64,000 nt of DNA, from contig NZ_JAJQQS010000008.1 of the NCBI RefSeq assembly GCF_021228125.1, positions 276,843 through 340,842 of the forward strand. Direction: 5' to 3'. Source of the stretch: Streptomyces albireticuli (GTDB lineage: Bacteria > Actinomycetota > Actinomycetes > Streptomycetales > Streptomycetaceae). Made by a program: the position numbers and the translations under genes. This document shows positions 41,352 to 49,609 of this stretch, one piece after another (position 1 is the first letter of the stretch; each line of letters opens with the position of its first letter). The notes below the pieces were generated by a model. That model was given only the letters and a program-made list of their open reading frames with translations. It was not told the origin of the DNA and ran no database searches.

Positions 41352-42083
41352 TCACCGCAACGGCCACCGAGGATCGATCACCGCCCCCACATCCCCCTTG
41401 CGCCGCAGCCACCCCTGGAACGACTCCGCCCACTCCCCGTACCACCGCTCCTGGTCCCGGTGCAGCTCCCACAGGTCCCGGCGCGCTATGTCCGGATACC
41501 GCTCGGCGACCGCGCGGGCGACCCGGACCGCCGCGAGGGCGTCCGCGCCCGCCTCGTGCGCGTCGTCCAGCACCACGCCGTACACCCCGCAGACCGCTTC
41601 CAGGGTGCGCTTGCCCTTGCGGTAGCGGTCGACGGCACGGTCGATCGTGTACGGGTCGACGACCGGCCCCGTCTCCCCTCCCGTGATGCCCGTCATGCCC
41701 GTCATGCCCGCCTCCGCCAGCCGCTCGCCCAGGGACGGCAGCCCGTACCGGCGCAGCTCCGCGGCCAGCAGCGACAGGTCGAAGCAGGCGTTGTACGCGA
41801 CGACGGGCGCGCCCGTGGCCCAGTGCGCCGTGAGGGTCGCCGCTATCTCCTCGACCACCTCACGGGCCGGCCTGCCCAGCGCCGCGCGCTCGGTGGTGAC
41901 GCCGTGGACGGCGGCGGCCTCGGCCGGGACGGGGACGCCCGGGTCGGCCAGCCACTCCCGGCGCCCGATGACCTCGCCGGCCTTGGTCTCGACGACGGCG
42001 GCCGTGACGACGCGCGCCTCGGTGGGGTCCGTGCCCGTCGTCTCCAGGTCGAATCCGATCAGCGACTCCTGATGCCACCCCAT
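41352..42083 (-). CDS. DEDDh 3'-5' exonuclease (DnaQ/epsilon-like)
   Basis: The 243-residue protein has Exo I LIGFDLETTGTDPTEAR (D-x-E), Exo II VVAYNACFDLSLLAAEL (with Asp) and Exo III DDAHEAGADALAAVRVA (H-x4-D). It resembles stand-alone epsilon-like proofreading exonucleases of actinobacteria that act in repair. A short Met/Thr/Gly repeat (AGMTGMTGITGG) interrupts residues 115-127, an unusual insertion. The ATG 42083 starts at the conserved MGWHQESL; the open frame further upstream is not conserved-looking. Confidence 0.9.
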   Translation of the reverse strand: MGWHQESLIGFDLETTGTDPTEARVVTAAVVETKAGEVIGRREWLADPGVPVPAEAAAVHGVTTERAALGRPAREVVEEIAATLTAHWATGAPVVAYNACFDLSLLAAELRRYGLPSLGERLAEAGMTGMTGITGGETGPVVDPYTIDRAVDRYRKGKRTLEAVCGVYGVVLDDAHEAGADALAAVRVARAVAERYPDIARRDLWELHRDQERWYGEWAESFQGWLRRKGDVGAVIDPRWPLR

Positions 42084-42253
42084 GGCGCTCCCCCTTCGTG
42101 GTGCTTCCCCCGACTGGTCCCCAGCGTCGCACGCCCCACTGACAACGTCCCATGGCCCGTCAGGCGCACCGGAGGCCCCGGGAGTCCGCGCCGACCGGCG
42201 CGCGGACGGCCCGGCGGTCCGGGCCGGCCGCCCCCGGAGCCCCTCCGGCCGGC

Positions 42254-43504
42254 TCAGGACACCGGCCGCGAGTCCACCCACACGCTCTCGAACTCCTCGC
42301 GGTAGGTCTCGAAGAGGCCGTGCGTGCCGTCGTCGGCGGACCGGTTGTCCCGCAGGACGTTGCCGCCGCCGCGGAGCACCAGCACGGGGGCCTCCATGCC
42401 CCGGGCCTTGCGGAGATAGGACTGGACGACGGCCAGGCCGTCCGAGCCGTCGCCGTTGACCAGATAGGCGGTGAAGCGCGGCGTCTCGTCGAAGACGCGG
42501 ATCTCGAAGGCCGCGGTGTCCCGCAGCCGGTCCCGTACCCGCCGCATGTGCATGATGTTCATCTCGACGGACCGGCTCATCTCGCCCTTCTTGATCCCCA
42601 GTTCCCGCTCGCGCCGCCGCACGGCGCTGCTGGCGGGGTTGAGGAAGAGCAGCCGGGCCCGGCAGCCGGACTCGGCGAGGCGGACGAGCCGCCGCCCGGA
42701 GTAGTTCTGCACGAGGAGGTTCAGGCCTATGCCCACCGCGTCGAGGCGGCGGGCGCTGCCGAAGAGGTCCTCCACGGGCAGCTGCCGCTGGAGGCGCACC
42801 CGGTCGGGATGGACGCCCACCACATCGGCGTAGCGGTCGCCCACGAGGTCCTCGACCGCGTCGATGGGCAGCCGGTCGGCCGAGGGCGCGCCCGCGCCCG
42901 TGCCGCCGCCGAGGATGTTCAGCAGCCGGGCCGAGGCGCGCTCGGCCTGGGCGAGGACCGTCTCGGACAGCGCGCGGTTGCGGGAGACGACGTTACGCGT
43001 GACCTCCAGCTCGTCCAGCGCCAGCTCCAGCTCGCGGCGGTCGTCGAGGTACGGCTCGAAGCACGGCCAGTGCTGGACGAGCAGCTCGCGCAGCTGCGGC
43101 AGGGTGAGGAAGCTGAGGACGTTGTCGTCTGCCGGGTCGAGCAGATAGCCCTTGCGGCGGCTGACCTCCCGGACGGCGACGGCCCGCTGCACCCACTCCT
43201 GGCCGGCCGGGCCGGCCGCGGCGACCACCCATTCGTCCTCGCCGTGGACCGGTTCGTAGACCGGCCGCAGCACGGCGGCGACGACCGCCCGCAGCCGTTG
43301 TTCGACGAGATTCAGCCAGATGTAGGCACGCCCGGCCCGCCGCGCGCGGGTGCGTACCTCTCCCCACGCGTCGGCGTCCCAGTCCAGTGCCGCGCCGATC
43401 TCCATCGGCCGCGCCACGGAGACCGCGCCGGGTGGTGCGTCGGCCGAACCGTCTCCCCCGGGACAACTGTCTCCAGAGGGCAGCTCCAGCCCGCCCGAGC
43501 TCAC
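42254..43504 (-). CDS. SAV2148-family HEPN-domain protein
   Basis: The 416-residue protein is an actinobacterial type named after an S. avermitilis gene. Landmarks are YIWLNLVEQRLRAVVAAVL, DEWVVAAAGPAGQEWVQRAVAVREV, KGYLLDPADDNVLSFLTLPQ and HWPCFEPYLDDRRELELALDELE, which make the HEPN helical part; the C-terminal half (ARLLFLNPASSAVRRRE and IRVFDETPRFTAYLVNGDG) looks like a phospholipase-D-like fold. The canonical HEPN RNase motif R-x4-6-H is not visible. Biological role unknown. GTG 43504 begins VSSGGLELPSGD; GGAAGG precedes it by about 10 bases. It diverges from glgX across 414 bases. Confidence 0.85.
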   Translation of the reverse strand: MSSGGLELPSGDSCPGGDGSADAPPGAVSVARPMEIGAALDWDADAWGEVRTRARRAGRAYIWLNLVEQRLRAVVAAVLRPVYEPVHGEDEWVVAAAGPAGQEWVQRAVAVREVSRRKGYLLDPADDNVLSFLTLPQLRELLVQHWPCFEPYLDDRRELELALDELEVTRNVVSRNRALSETVLAQAERASARLLNILGGGTGAGAPSADRLPIDAVEDLVGDRYADVVGVHPDRVRLQRQLPVEDLFGSARRLDAVGIGLNLLVQNYSGRRLVRLAESGCRARLLFLNPASSAVRRRERELGIKKGEMSRSVEMNIMHMRRVRDRLRDTAAFEIRVFDETPRFTAYLVNGDGSDGLAVVQSYLRKARGMEAPVLVLRGGGNVLRDNRSADDGTHGLFETYREEFESVWVDSRPVS

Positions 43505-43918
43505 CAGTGCACCGCCTTCCGCCCCCGTCCAACGATCAAGGCAGACTACTGCGCGGGCGGCGGCCCCTGCACCCGGACGCGAAGGGTCCTCCATCAACTC
43601 TCCCGTGCTTCGTAGGTGTTGTCCCGGGCCCGCGCGGCGGTAGTGAGCGGTTTCATAGCGGCAGGTCCACGACGGTTCCCCGGGCGGGTCGCTGACGGCC
43701 TGTCGGCGAGCCGGAGGGACCCGCCGCGCCGGGTGGGGCGGAACCGGCCGGTCAGCGGCCGGTACGGGCCGGTCACCCGGTCGGACGAGCCGAAGGGAGC
43801 CGTGGGTGCGCTCCTTTTGGGGAAGATCTGCCGAAAGGGCGGCTCGAGGGCTCCGGTTGGGCAAGGATGCCGGTTCGGTCCCGAGCACCCCCTACGACGA
43901 ACGGGAAGAAGTCGACTC
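43505..43918. other. 414-base divergent promoter region, HEPN gene / glgX
   Basis: No gene supported. Contains repeated GGCCGGT / CCGGTCA half-motifs around 43745-43780 and a less G+C-rich segment (43640-43665) with TATGAAA on the minus strand as a possible -10 for the HEPN gene. The glgX side has CGGGAAGAAG as ribosome site. A sugar-responsive operator was looked for but none was clear. Confidence 0.45.
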
Positions 43919-46045
43919 ATGCAGGTCTGGCCGGGACAGGCGTACCCCCTCGGCGCCACCTACGACGGCGCCGGCACCAACTTCGCGGTCTTCTCCGAGG
44001 CCGCCGAGCGGATCGAGCTGTGCCTGCTGCACGACGACGGCTCGGAGACGGCGGTGGAGCTCCGCGAGAGCGACGCGTTCGTACGGCACGCCTATCTGCC
44101 GGGCGTCATGCCAGGTCAGCGCTACGGCTTCCGGGCACACGGCCCGTACGAGCCGGAGCGCGGGCAGCGCTGCAACTCCGCCAAGCTGCTGCTCGACCCG
44201 TACGCGCGTGCGGTGAGCGGGGAGGTCGACTGGGGCGAGGCCGTCTACGGCTACCACTTCGGGCGCCCGGAGAAGCGCAATGACATGGACTCGGCGCCGC
44301 ACATGATGACGTCGGTGGTGGTCAATCCCTACTTCGACTGGGGTGACGACCGGCCGCCGCGGACGGACTACCACCGTACGGTCATCTACGAGGCCCATGT
44401 GAAGGGCCTGACGATGTGCCACCCGGCCCTGCCGGAGGAGATCCGGGGGACGTACGCGGCCCTGGCGCACCCGGCGGTCATCGAGCACCTGACCGAGCTG
44501 GGGGTGACGGCGATCGAGCTGATGCCGGTCCATCAGTTCGTGCACGACCACCGGCTGGTGGACGCGGGGATGGCCAACTACTGGGGCTACAACACCATCG
44601 GGTTCTTCGCCCCGCACAACGCCTACGCCTCCTGGGGCGACCGGGGTCAGCAGGTGCTGGAGTTCAAGTCGGCCGTGCGGGCGCTGCACGCGGCGGGCAT
44701 CGAGGTCATTCTGGATGTGGTCTACAACCACACGGCGGAGGGCAGCCACCTGGGGCCGACGCTCTCCTTCCGGGGGCTGGACAACGCCTCGTACTACCGG
44801 CTCGCGGACGACCCGCGCTATTACATGGACACCACCGGCACCGGCAATTCCCTGCTGATGCGGAGCCCGCACGTACTCCAGCTGATCATGGACTCGCTGC
44901 GCTACTGGGTGACCGAGATGCGGGTGGACGGCTTCCGCTTCGATCTGGCGGCGACGCTGGCCCGGCAGTTCCACGAGGTGGACCGGCTGTCGTCGTTCTT
45001 CGACCTGGTACAGCAGGACCCGGTCGTCAGCCGGGTGAAGCTGATCGCCGAGCCGTGGGACGTCGGGGAGGGCGGCTATCAGGTGGGGAACTTTCCCCCC
45101 TTGTGGGCCGAATGGAACGGTAAATTTCGGGACACGTCCCGGGATCTGTGGCGGGGCGAGCCCGCGACCCTGGCCGAGTTCGGCTCCCGTCTGACCGGCT
45201 CCTCCGACCTCTACCAGGGCGACGGCAGGCGGCCCCTGGCCTCCATCAACTTCGTCACCTGCCACGACGGCTTCACCCTGCACGACCTCGTCTCGTACAA
45301 CGACAAGCGCAACGAGGCCAACGGCGAGCAGAACCGCGACGGCGAGAGCCACAACCGCTCCTGGAACTGCGGGGCGGAGGGAGCGAGCGACGACCCCGGG
45401 GTGCTCGACCTCCGGGAGCGTCAGATGCGGAACTTCGTCGCCACCCTGATGGTGTCGCAGGGCGTGCCGATGCTCAGCCACGGCGACGAGTTCGCGCGCA
45501 CCCAGCTCGGCAACAACAACGCCTACTGTCAGGACAACGAGATCTCCTGGGTGCGCTGGCCGCACCCCTCCGACGGCTCCTCCGCCCGCGCGCGCCGGAT
45601 GCTCGAGTTCACCCGCGCCATGGTCTGGCTCCGCCGGGACCACCCCGTCTTCCGGCGCCGCCGCTTCTTCCACGGCCGCCCGGTGCAGGGCACGCACGAC
45701 GAGCTCTCGGACATCGCGTGGTTCACCCATGAGGGTGAGGAGATGCGCGAGCGCGACTGGCACGCCTCGCACGCCAAGTCCCTCACGGTCTTCCTCAACG
45801 GCGGCGCGATCTCCGAGCCGGGCCCACGCGGCGAGCCGATCGTCGACGACTCGTTCCTGCTGATGTTCAACGCGCACGACGCCCCGCTGGACTTCGTGGT
45901 GCCCGTGGACCACGGCCGGCAGTGGCAGGTCGTGGTGGACACCGCCCGCCCGCACGGCGTGGAGACCGACGGGCCCAAGGTCCAGGCCGGCGACCGGCTG
46001 ACGCTGACGGACCGCAGCCTGACGGTGTTGCAGCGCCCGGCGTAG
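43919..46045 (+). CDS. glgX: Glycogen debranching enzyme (isoamylase type)
   Basis: GlgX (GH13_11) hydrolyses alpha-1,6 branches of glycogen. The 708 residues show the CBM48 N-domain (YPLGATYDGAGTNFAVFSE), region I VILDVVYNHTAEGSH, nucleophile VDGFRFDLAATL, acid LIAEPWDVGEGGYQVG, and HD region ASINFVTCHDGFTLHDLV with YNDKRNEANGE. QLGNNNAYCQDNEISWV is diagnostic for GlgX. The ATG at 43919 is the first good start before the domain. treY follows 42 bases downstream, so debranched chains would feed TreY and then TreZ. Confidence 0.95.
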   Translation: MQVWPGQAYPLGATYDGAGTNFAVFSEAAERIELCLLHDDGSETAVELRESDAFVRHAYLPGVMPGQRYGFRAHGPYEPERGQRCNSAKLLLDPYARAVSGEVDWGEAVYGYHFGRPEKRNDMDSAPHMMTSVVVNPYFDWGDDRPPRTDYHRTVIYEAHVKGLTMCHPALPEEIRGTYAALAHPAVIEHLTELGVTAIELMPVHQFVHDHRLVDAGMANYWGYNTIGFFAPHNAYASWGDRGQQVLEFKSAVRALHAAGIEVILDVVYNHTAEGSHLGPTLSFRGLDNASYYRLADDPRYYMDTTGTGNSLLMRSPHVLQLIMDSLRYWVTEMRVDGFRFDLAATLARQFHEVDRLSSFFDLVQQDPVVSRVKLIAEPWDVGEGGYQVGNFPPLWAEWNGKFRDTSRDLWRGEPATLAEFGSRLTGSSDLYQGDGRRPLASINFVTCHDGFTLHDLVSYNDKRNEANGEQNRDGESHNRSWNCGAEGASDDPGVLDLRERQMRNFVATLMVSQGVPMLSHGDEFARTQLGNNNAYCQDNEISWVRWPHPSDGSSARARRMLEFTRAMVWLRRDHPVFRRRRFFHGRPVQGTHDELSDIAWFTHEGEEMRERDWHASHAKSLTVFLNGGAISEPGPRGEPIVDDSFLLMFNAHDAPLDFVVPVDHGRQWQVVVDTARPHGVETDGPKVQAGDRLTLTDRSLTVLQRPA

Positions 46046-46087
46046 TCCGCCGCGACAACGGCGCCCGTAGTGGGTACGTACGTTCCC

Positions 46088-48514
46088 ATGACGCCCGACA
46101 CCGCCGCGCCGCCGACCGCCACCTACCGGCTCCAGCTCCAGCCCGGCTTCCCCTTCCGGGCCGCCGAGCGGGCAGTGCCCCACCTCGCCGCCCTCGGGGT
46201 GTCGCACCTGCACCTCTCCCCCGTGCTGGAGGCCGTGCCGGGCTCCCGCCACGGCTACGACGTGACCGACCACTCGGCCGTAAGGGCGGAGCTGGGCGGC
46301 GAGGAGGGACTGCGGGCGCTGGCCCGGACCGCCCGGGCGCACGGGCTCGGCCTGATCCTCGACATCGTCCCCAACCACATGGCCGTGCCCGCGTCCGTGC
46401 GGCTCAACGGCCCTTTGTGGCGGGTGCTGCGCGACGGGCCGGCGTCCCCGTACGCCCGCTGGTTCGACATCGACTGGTCGGAGCACGGCGGGAAGGTGCT
46501 GCTGCCGGTGCTGGCCGGGCGGCTGGGCGACGAGCTGGCGCACTTCCGGGTGGAACACGGCACCACGGAAGGCGGCGGGAACGGCGGCGGTGACCGCGAC
46601 GTGCTGCGCTACCGCGACCACGTCCTGCCGCTGCGACCCGGCTCCGAGCGGCTGCCGCTGCCCGAGCTGCTGGACGCCCAGTGGTACCGGCCGGCCTGGT
46701 GGCGGCTGGCCCGGACGGAGCTGAACTACCGCCGCTTCTTCACCGTCAACCAGCTGATCGCGGTCCGGGTCGAGGACCCCGAGGTCTTCGACGCCACCCA
46801 CGCCAAGGTGGTCCAGCTGCTGCGCGAGGGCGTGCTCGACGGACTGCGCGTCGACCACCCCGACGGGCTCGCCGACCCGGCCGGCTACCTCCGCCGGCTC
46901 GCCGAGGCCACCGAGGGCCGCTGGACGGTGGTGGAGAAGATCCTCAGCGGCGACGAGCGGCTGCCCGCGGGCTGGCCGGTGGCCGGGACGACCGGCTACG
47001 ACGCCCTGCGCCACCTCGACGGCCTGTTCGTCGACCCGGCGGGCGCCGCCGAGCTGGGCGCCCGCTACCGCGCCTTCACCGGCCTGCCGCCCGACCGGGG
47101 CGGCGACTGGCCCGCGACGCAGCGGCGCGCCGCGTACAAGGTGATCACCCATGAGCTCGCCGCCGAGGTCGAACGGCTGGTGCGCACCGCCGGACGGGTC
47201 TGCGAGACCTCGCTGCCGCTGCGCGACCACGCCCCCTGGGCGCTGCGCACCGCCCTGCGCGAGATCCTCGTCCGGCTGCCCGTCTACCGGCCCTACGCGG
47301 TACCGGGGAAGCCGGTCACGCCCGTGGACGCCACACTGCTGGACCAGGCGGCGCAGGGGGCGCGTGCGGCCTTCGCCGTGCCGGAGGAGGCCCTGGTGGT
47401 CGAGACCGTCCGGGACGCCGCCCTGGGCCGCCTGGGGGCCGGGCCGGAGCACCGGGACTTCTGCGCCCGGTTCGCCCAGACCGCGTCCGCGCTGCGCGCC
47501 AAGTCCGTGGAGGACACCGCCTTCTACCGGCACGCGCCCCTGCTTTCGGCCACGGAGGTCGGCGGCGTCCCGGACCGCCCGTCGGTGGCGCCCGCCGACT
47601 TCCACGCCTACTGCGCCCGGATCCAGCGCGACTGGCCGGCCACCGGCACGGTCCTGTCCACCCACGACACCAAGCGCAGCGCCGACCTGAGGGCCCGGAT
47701 CGCCGCGCTGAGCGAATTCCCGCACCGGTGGGGCGAGCTGATGGACCGGGTGGCGGACGGCTCGGCGGACGGCGGGGTGCCCGGGGACGCCGCGCCGGAC
47801 CGGCACGTGGCGTGGCTGGCCTGGCAGAGCGTCTTCGGGCTCGGCACCCCCGACCCGGAACGGCTGGCCCCGGCCCTGCTGAAGAGCGTCCGGGAGGCCG
47901 GGCTGCGCACCACGTGGACCGAGCCGGACGCCGCGTACGAGGCGGCGGTGGAGGCGTACGCGCACGCGGGGCCGTGCGGCCCGGCCCACGCGGAGCTCGG
48001 GCCGCTGGAGGAGGCCCTGGCCCCGGCGGTACGGGCCAACACGCTGGGCGCGGCGCTGCTGCACCTGACCATGCCGGGCGTGCCGGAGGTGTACATGGGC
48101 ACCGAGCGCCTGCGCACCGCCCTGGTCGACCCCGACAACCGGCGGGTGCCCGACTTCCCCGGCGCCGGGGACACCGGCCTGTCCGCCGAGAAGCTGCGGC
48201 TGACGGGGACCGCGCTGCGGCTGCGCCGGGCGCACCCCGAGTGGTTCGGCGCCGACGGCTCGTACACCCCGCTGACCGCCCTCGGCCCGGCGGCCGGGCA
48301 CTGCGTGGCCTTCGTCCGGTCCGGGGCGGCCGTCTCCGTCGCGACGCGGCTGCGCGGGCGGCTCGCGGAGGCGGGCGGCTGGCGGGGGACGGCCCTGGAG
48401 CTGCCGGGCGGCGGCCGCTGGCGGGAGCTGCTGACGGACCGTGCCGTGACGGGACGGGTGGGGCTGGCGGAGCTGCTGGACGGCTGGCCGGTGGCGCTGC
48501 TGGTACGCGACTGA
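46088..48514 (+). CDS. treY: Malto-oligosyltrehalose synthase
   Basis: TreY (GH13_26) isomerises the reducing-end alpha-1,4 bond of malto-oligosaccharides into alpha,alpha-1,1, making malto-oligosyltrehalose. The 808 residues have PTATYRLQLQPGFPFR at the start, HLHLSPVLEAVPGSRHGYDV, ILDIVPNHMAVP, nucleophile GLRVDHPDGLADP, acid TVVEKILSGDERLP and HD STHDTKRSADLRAR. ATG 46088 is selected over GTG 46070; promoter-like TACGTT lies just upstream. The stop codon is in the first of four tandem 27-bp repeats that extend 81 bases beyond it in the same frame. Confidence 0.94.
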   Translation: MTPDTAAPPTATYRLQLQPGFPFRAAERAVPHLAALGVSHLHLSPVLEAVPGSRHGYDVTDHSAVRAELGGEEGLRALARTARAHGLGLILDIVPNHMAVPASVRLNGPLWRVLRDGPASPYARWFDIDWSEHGGKVLLPVLAGRLGDELAHFRVEHGTTEGGGNGGGDRDVLRYRDHVLPLRPGSERLPLPELLDAQWYRPAWWRLARTELNYRRFFTVNQLIAVRVEDPEVFDATHAKVVQLLREGVLDGLRVDHPDGLADPAGYLRRLAEATEGRWTVVEKILSGDERLPAGWPVAGTTGYDALRHLDGLFVDPAGAAELGARYRAFTGLPPDRGGDWPATQRRAAYKVITHELAAEVERLVRTAGRVCETSLPLRDHAPWALRTALREILVRLPVYRPYAVPGKPVTPVDATLLDQAAQGARAAFAVPEEALVVETVRDAALGRLGAGPEHRDFCARFAQTASALRAKSVEDTAFYRHAPLLSATEVGGVPDRPSVAPADFHAYCARIQRDWPATGTVLSTHDTKRSADLRARIAALSEFPHRWGELMDRVADGSADGGVPGDAAPDRHVAWLAWQSVFGLGTPDPERLAPALLKSVREAGLRTTWTEPDAAYEAAVEAYAHAGPCGPAHAELGPLEEALAPAVRANTLGAALLHLTMPGVPEVYMGTERLRTALVDPDNRRVPDFPGAGDTGLSAEKLRLTGTALRLRRAHPEWFGADGSYTPLTALGPAAGHCVAFVRSGAAVSVATRLRGRLAEAGGWRGTALELPGGGRWRELLTDRAVTGRVGLAELLDGWPVALLVRD

Positions 48515-48595
48515 CGGGTGGCACTGCCGGTGCGCGACCGACCGGTGGCGCTGCCCGTCCGTGACCGACCGGTGGCGCTGCCGGTGCGCGGCTGA
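48488..48595 (+). repeat. Four tandem 27-bp units at the 3' end of treY
   Basis: Units at 48488, 48515, 48542 and 48569, consensus CCGGTGGCGCTGCCGGTGCG followed by CGACCGA. Unit 1 is the last nine codons of treY (PVALLVRD plus TGA). Units 2 and 3 have CGA in place of TGA and unit 4 ends in TGA, so the reading frame continues as RVALPVRDRPVALPVRD and so on. Unit length is a multiple of three. Confidence 0.9.
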
Positions 48596-48603
48596 CCGGC
48601 CGG

Positions 48604-49482
48604 CTACGGAAAGGCCAGCTCCTGGCAGAGGCCGGCGAAGGCGGCCGTGGTGCCGGTGAGCTCGACGCGGGAGAAGGCCGTCTGCTCGCGGCACCAGGGC
48701 GGGTCGGTGGGGAGGACGACGGCGCCGGGCACGTCGCGGGCCATGTGCACGGGGGCGGCGACGAGCCCCAGCCCGGCGACGGCCATCCGCACGGCCGTGG
48801 AGGAGTGCTCGGTCCACACGGCCGTGCGGGGCGCGAAGCCGCCCTGGGCGCAGACCCAGTCGAGCCAGCGCCGCCCCTGGATCACCGGTTCGAGGGCGCA
48901 GCGCACCCACGCGCGGTCGGCGAGGGAGGCCACCGACACGGGTCCGGGCCGGGCGGCGAGGGGGTCGTCGGCGTGGGTGATCAGGGCGATGTGCTCCATG
49001 CCGAGGGAGACGACGGGGCCGGGCCAGCCGTCGGGGCGGGGGCCGATCGCGAGGTCGGCGATGCCGCGCTCCATGTGGTCGCGGAGCTCCTCGGTGGTCG
49101 CGTACTCGTGGAGGTGGAGCCGTACGGCGGGGTGGGCGTCTCGCCAGCGGGCGAAGACCGGGGGCATGACGCCGACCGCGAGGGCGTGCAGCGAGGCGAT
49201 GCGCAGCTCGCCGCCGGCGGCGCCGGCGGCGGCCTTGGCGGCGCGCCGGGCCTGTTCGGCGCTGCGCACCGCGAGTTCGGCGTGCGGCAGGTAGGCGCGG
49301 CCCATGGGGGTGAGGCCGATGCCCCGGGGGCGCCGCTCCAGCAGCGGGCCGCCTACCTCCCGCTCCAGGGCCTTGATCTGGTGGGAGAGGGCGGACTGGG
49401 TGACGTTGAGCGCCTCGGCGGCGCGGGTGAAGGACTCCTCCTCGACCACCGCGACGAGGTACTCCATCTGCCGCAGGCTCAT
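48604..49482 (-). CDS. LysR-family transcriptional regulator
   Basis: A 292-residue LysR protein. The winged helix (LRQMEYLVAVVEEESFTRAAEAL, then NVTQSALSHQIKALEREVG) is followed by a substrate-binding domain (GELRIASLHALAVGVMPPVF, DLAIGPRPDGWPG). The ATG 49482 has GGAGG 4 bases upstream. It is divergent from a dihydrolipoamide dehydrogenase-type gene and probably controls it and itself; candidate repeats are at 49513-49545. The inducer is not predictable. Confidence 0.88.
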   Translation of the reverse strand: MSLRQMEYLVAVVEEESFTRAAEALNVTQSALSHQIKALEREVGGPLLERRPRGIGLTPMGRAYLPHAELAVRSAEQARRAAKAAAGAAGGELRIASLHALAVGVMPPVFARWRDAHPAVRLHLHEYATTEELRDHMERGIADLAIGPRPDGWPGPVVSLGMEHIALITHADDPLAARPGPVSVASLADRAWVRCALEPVIQGRRWLDWVCAQGGFAPRTAVWTEHSSTAVRMAVAGLGLVAAPVHMARDVPGAVVLPTDPPWCREQTAFSRVELTGTTAAFAGLCQELAFP

Positions 49483-49512
49483 GCGTCCTCCCTGGCGGGC
49501 CCCGTGAAGAGG

Positions 49513-49545
49513 GCTCACGAAGAGCCCCTCATGGCTCATGAAGAG
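49513..49545. promoter_or_regulatory. Direct repeats in the LysR / lpd divergent region
   Basis: GCTCACGAAGAG (49513-49524) and GCTCATGAAGAG (49534-49545) are 21 bp apart, about two helical turns, with a third partial YGAAGAG at 49505. A small inverted repeat ATGAAG-AGG-CTTCAT overlaps the second. Possible LysR binding sites. Confidence 0.35.
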
Positions 49546-49609
49546 GCTTCATCGAATCGATCGAAACATTGCGTTGGACTCATAATCCCTGACGGCGCAG
49601 GGTGGAGCC

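Noticed and set aside
48515..48595. Extension of treY through its TGA
   Set aside because: Not annotated as coding because no recoding signal such as a selenocysteine element is visible; reported as a finding only.
43892..48910. Very long open frame (about 1670 codons) on the minus strand opposite glgX and treY
   Set aside because: Composition is Val/Arg/Gly/Gln-rich without domains and it runs antisense to two complete GH13 enzymes; it is a by-product of high G+C codon bias.
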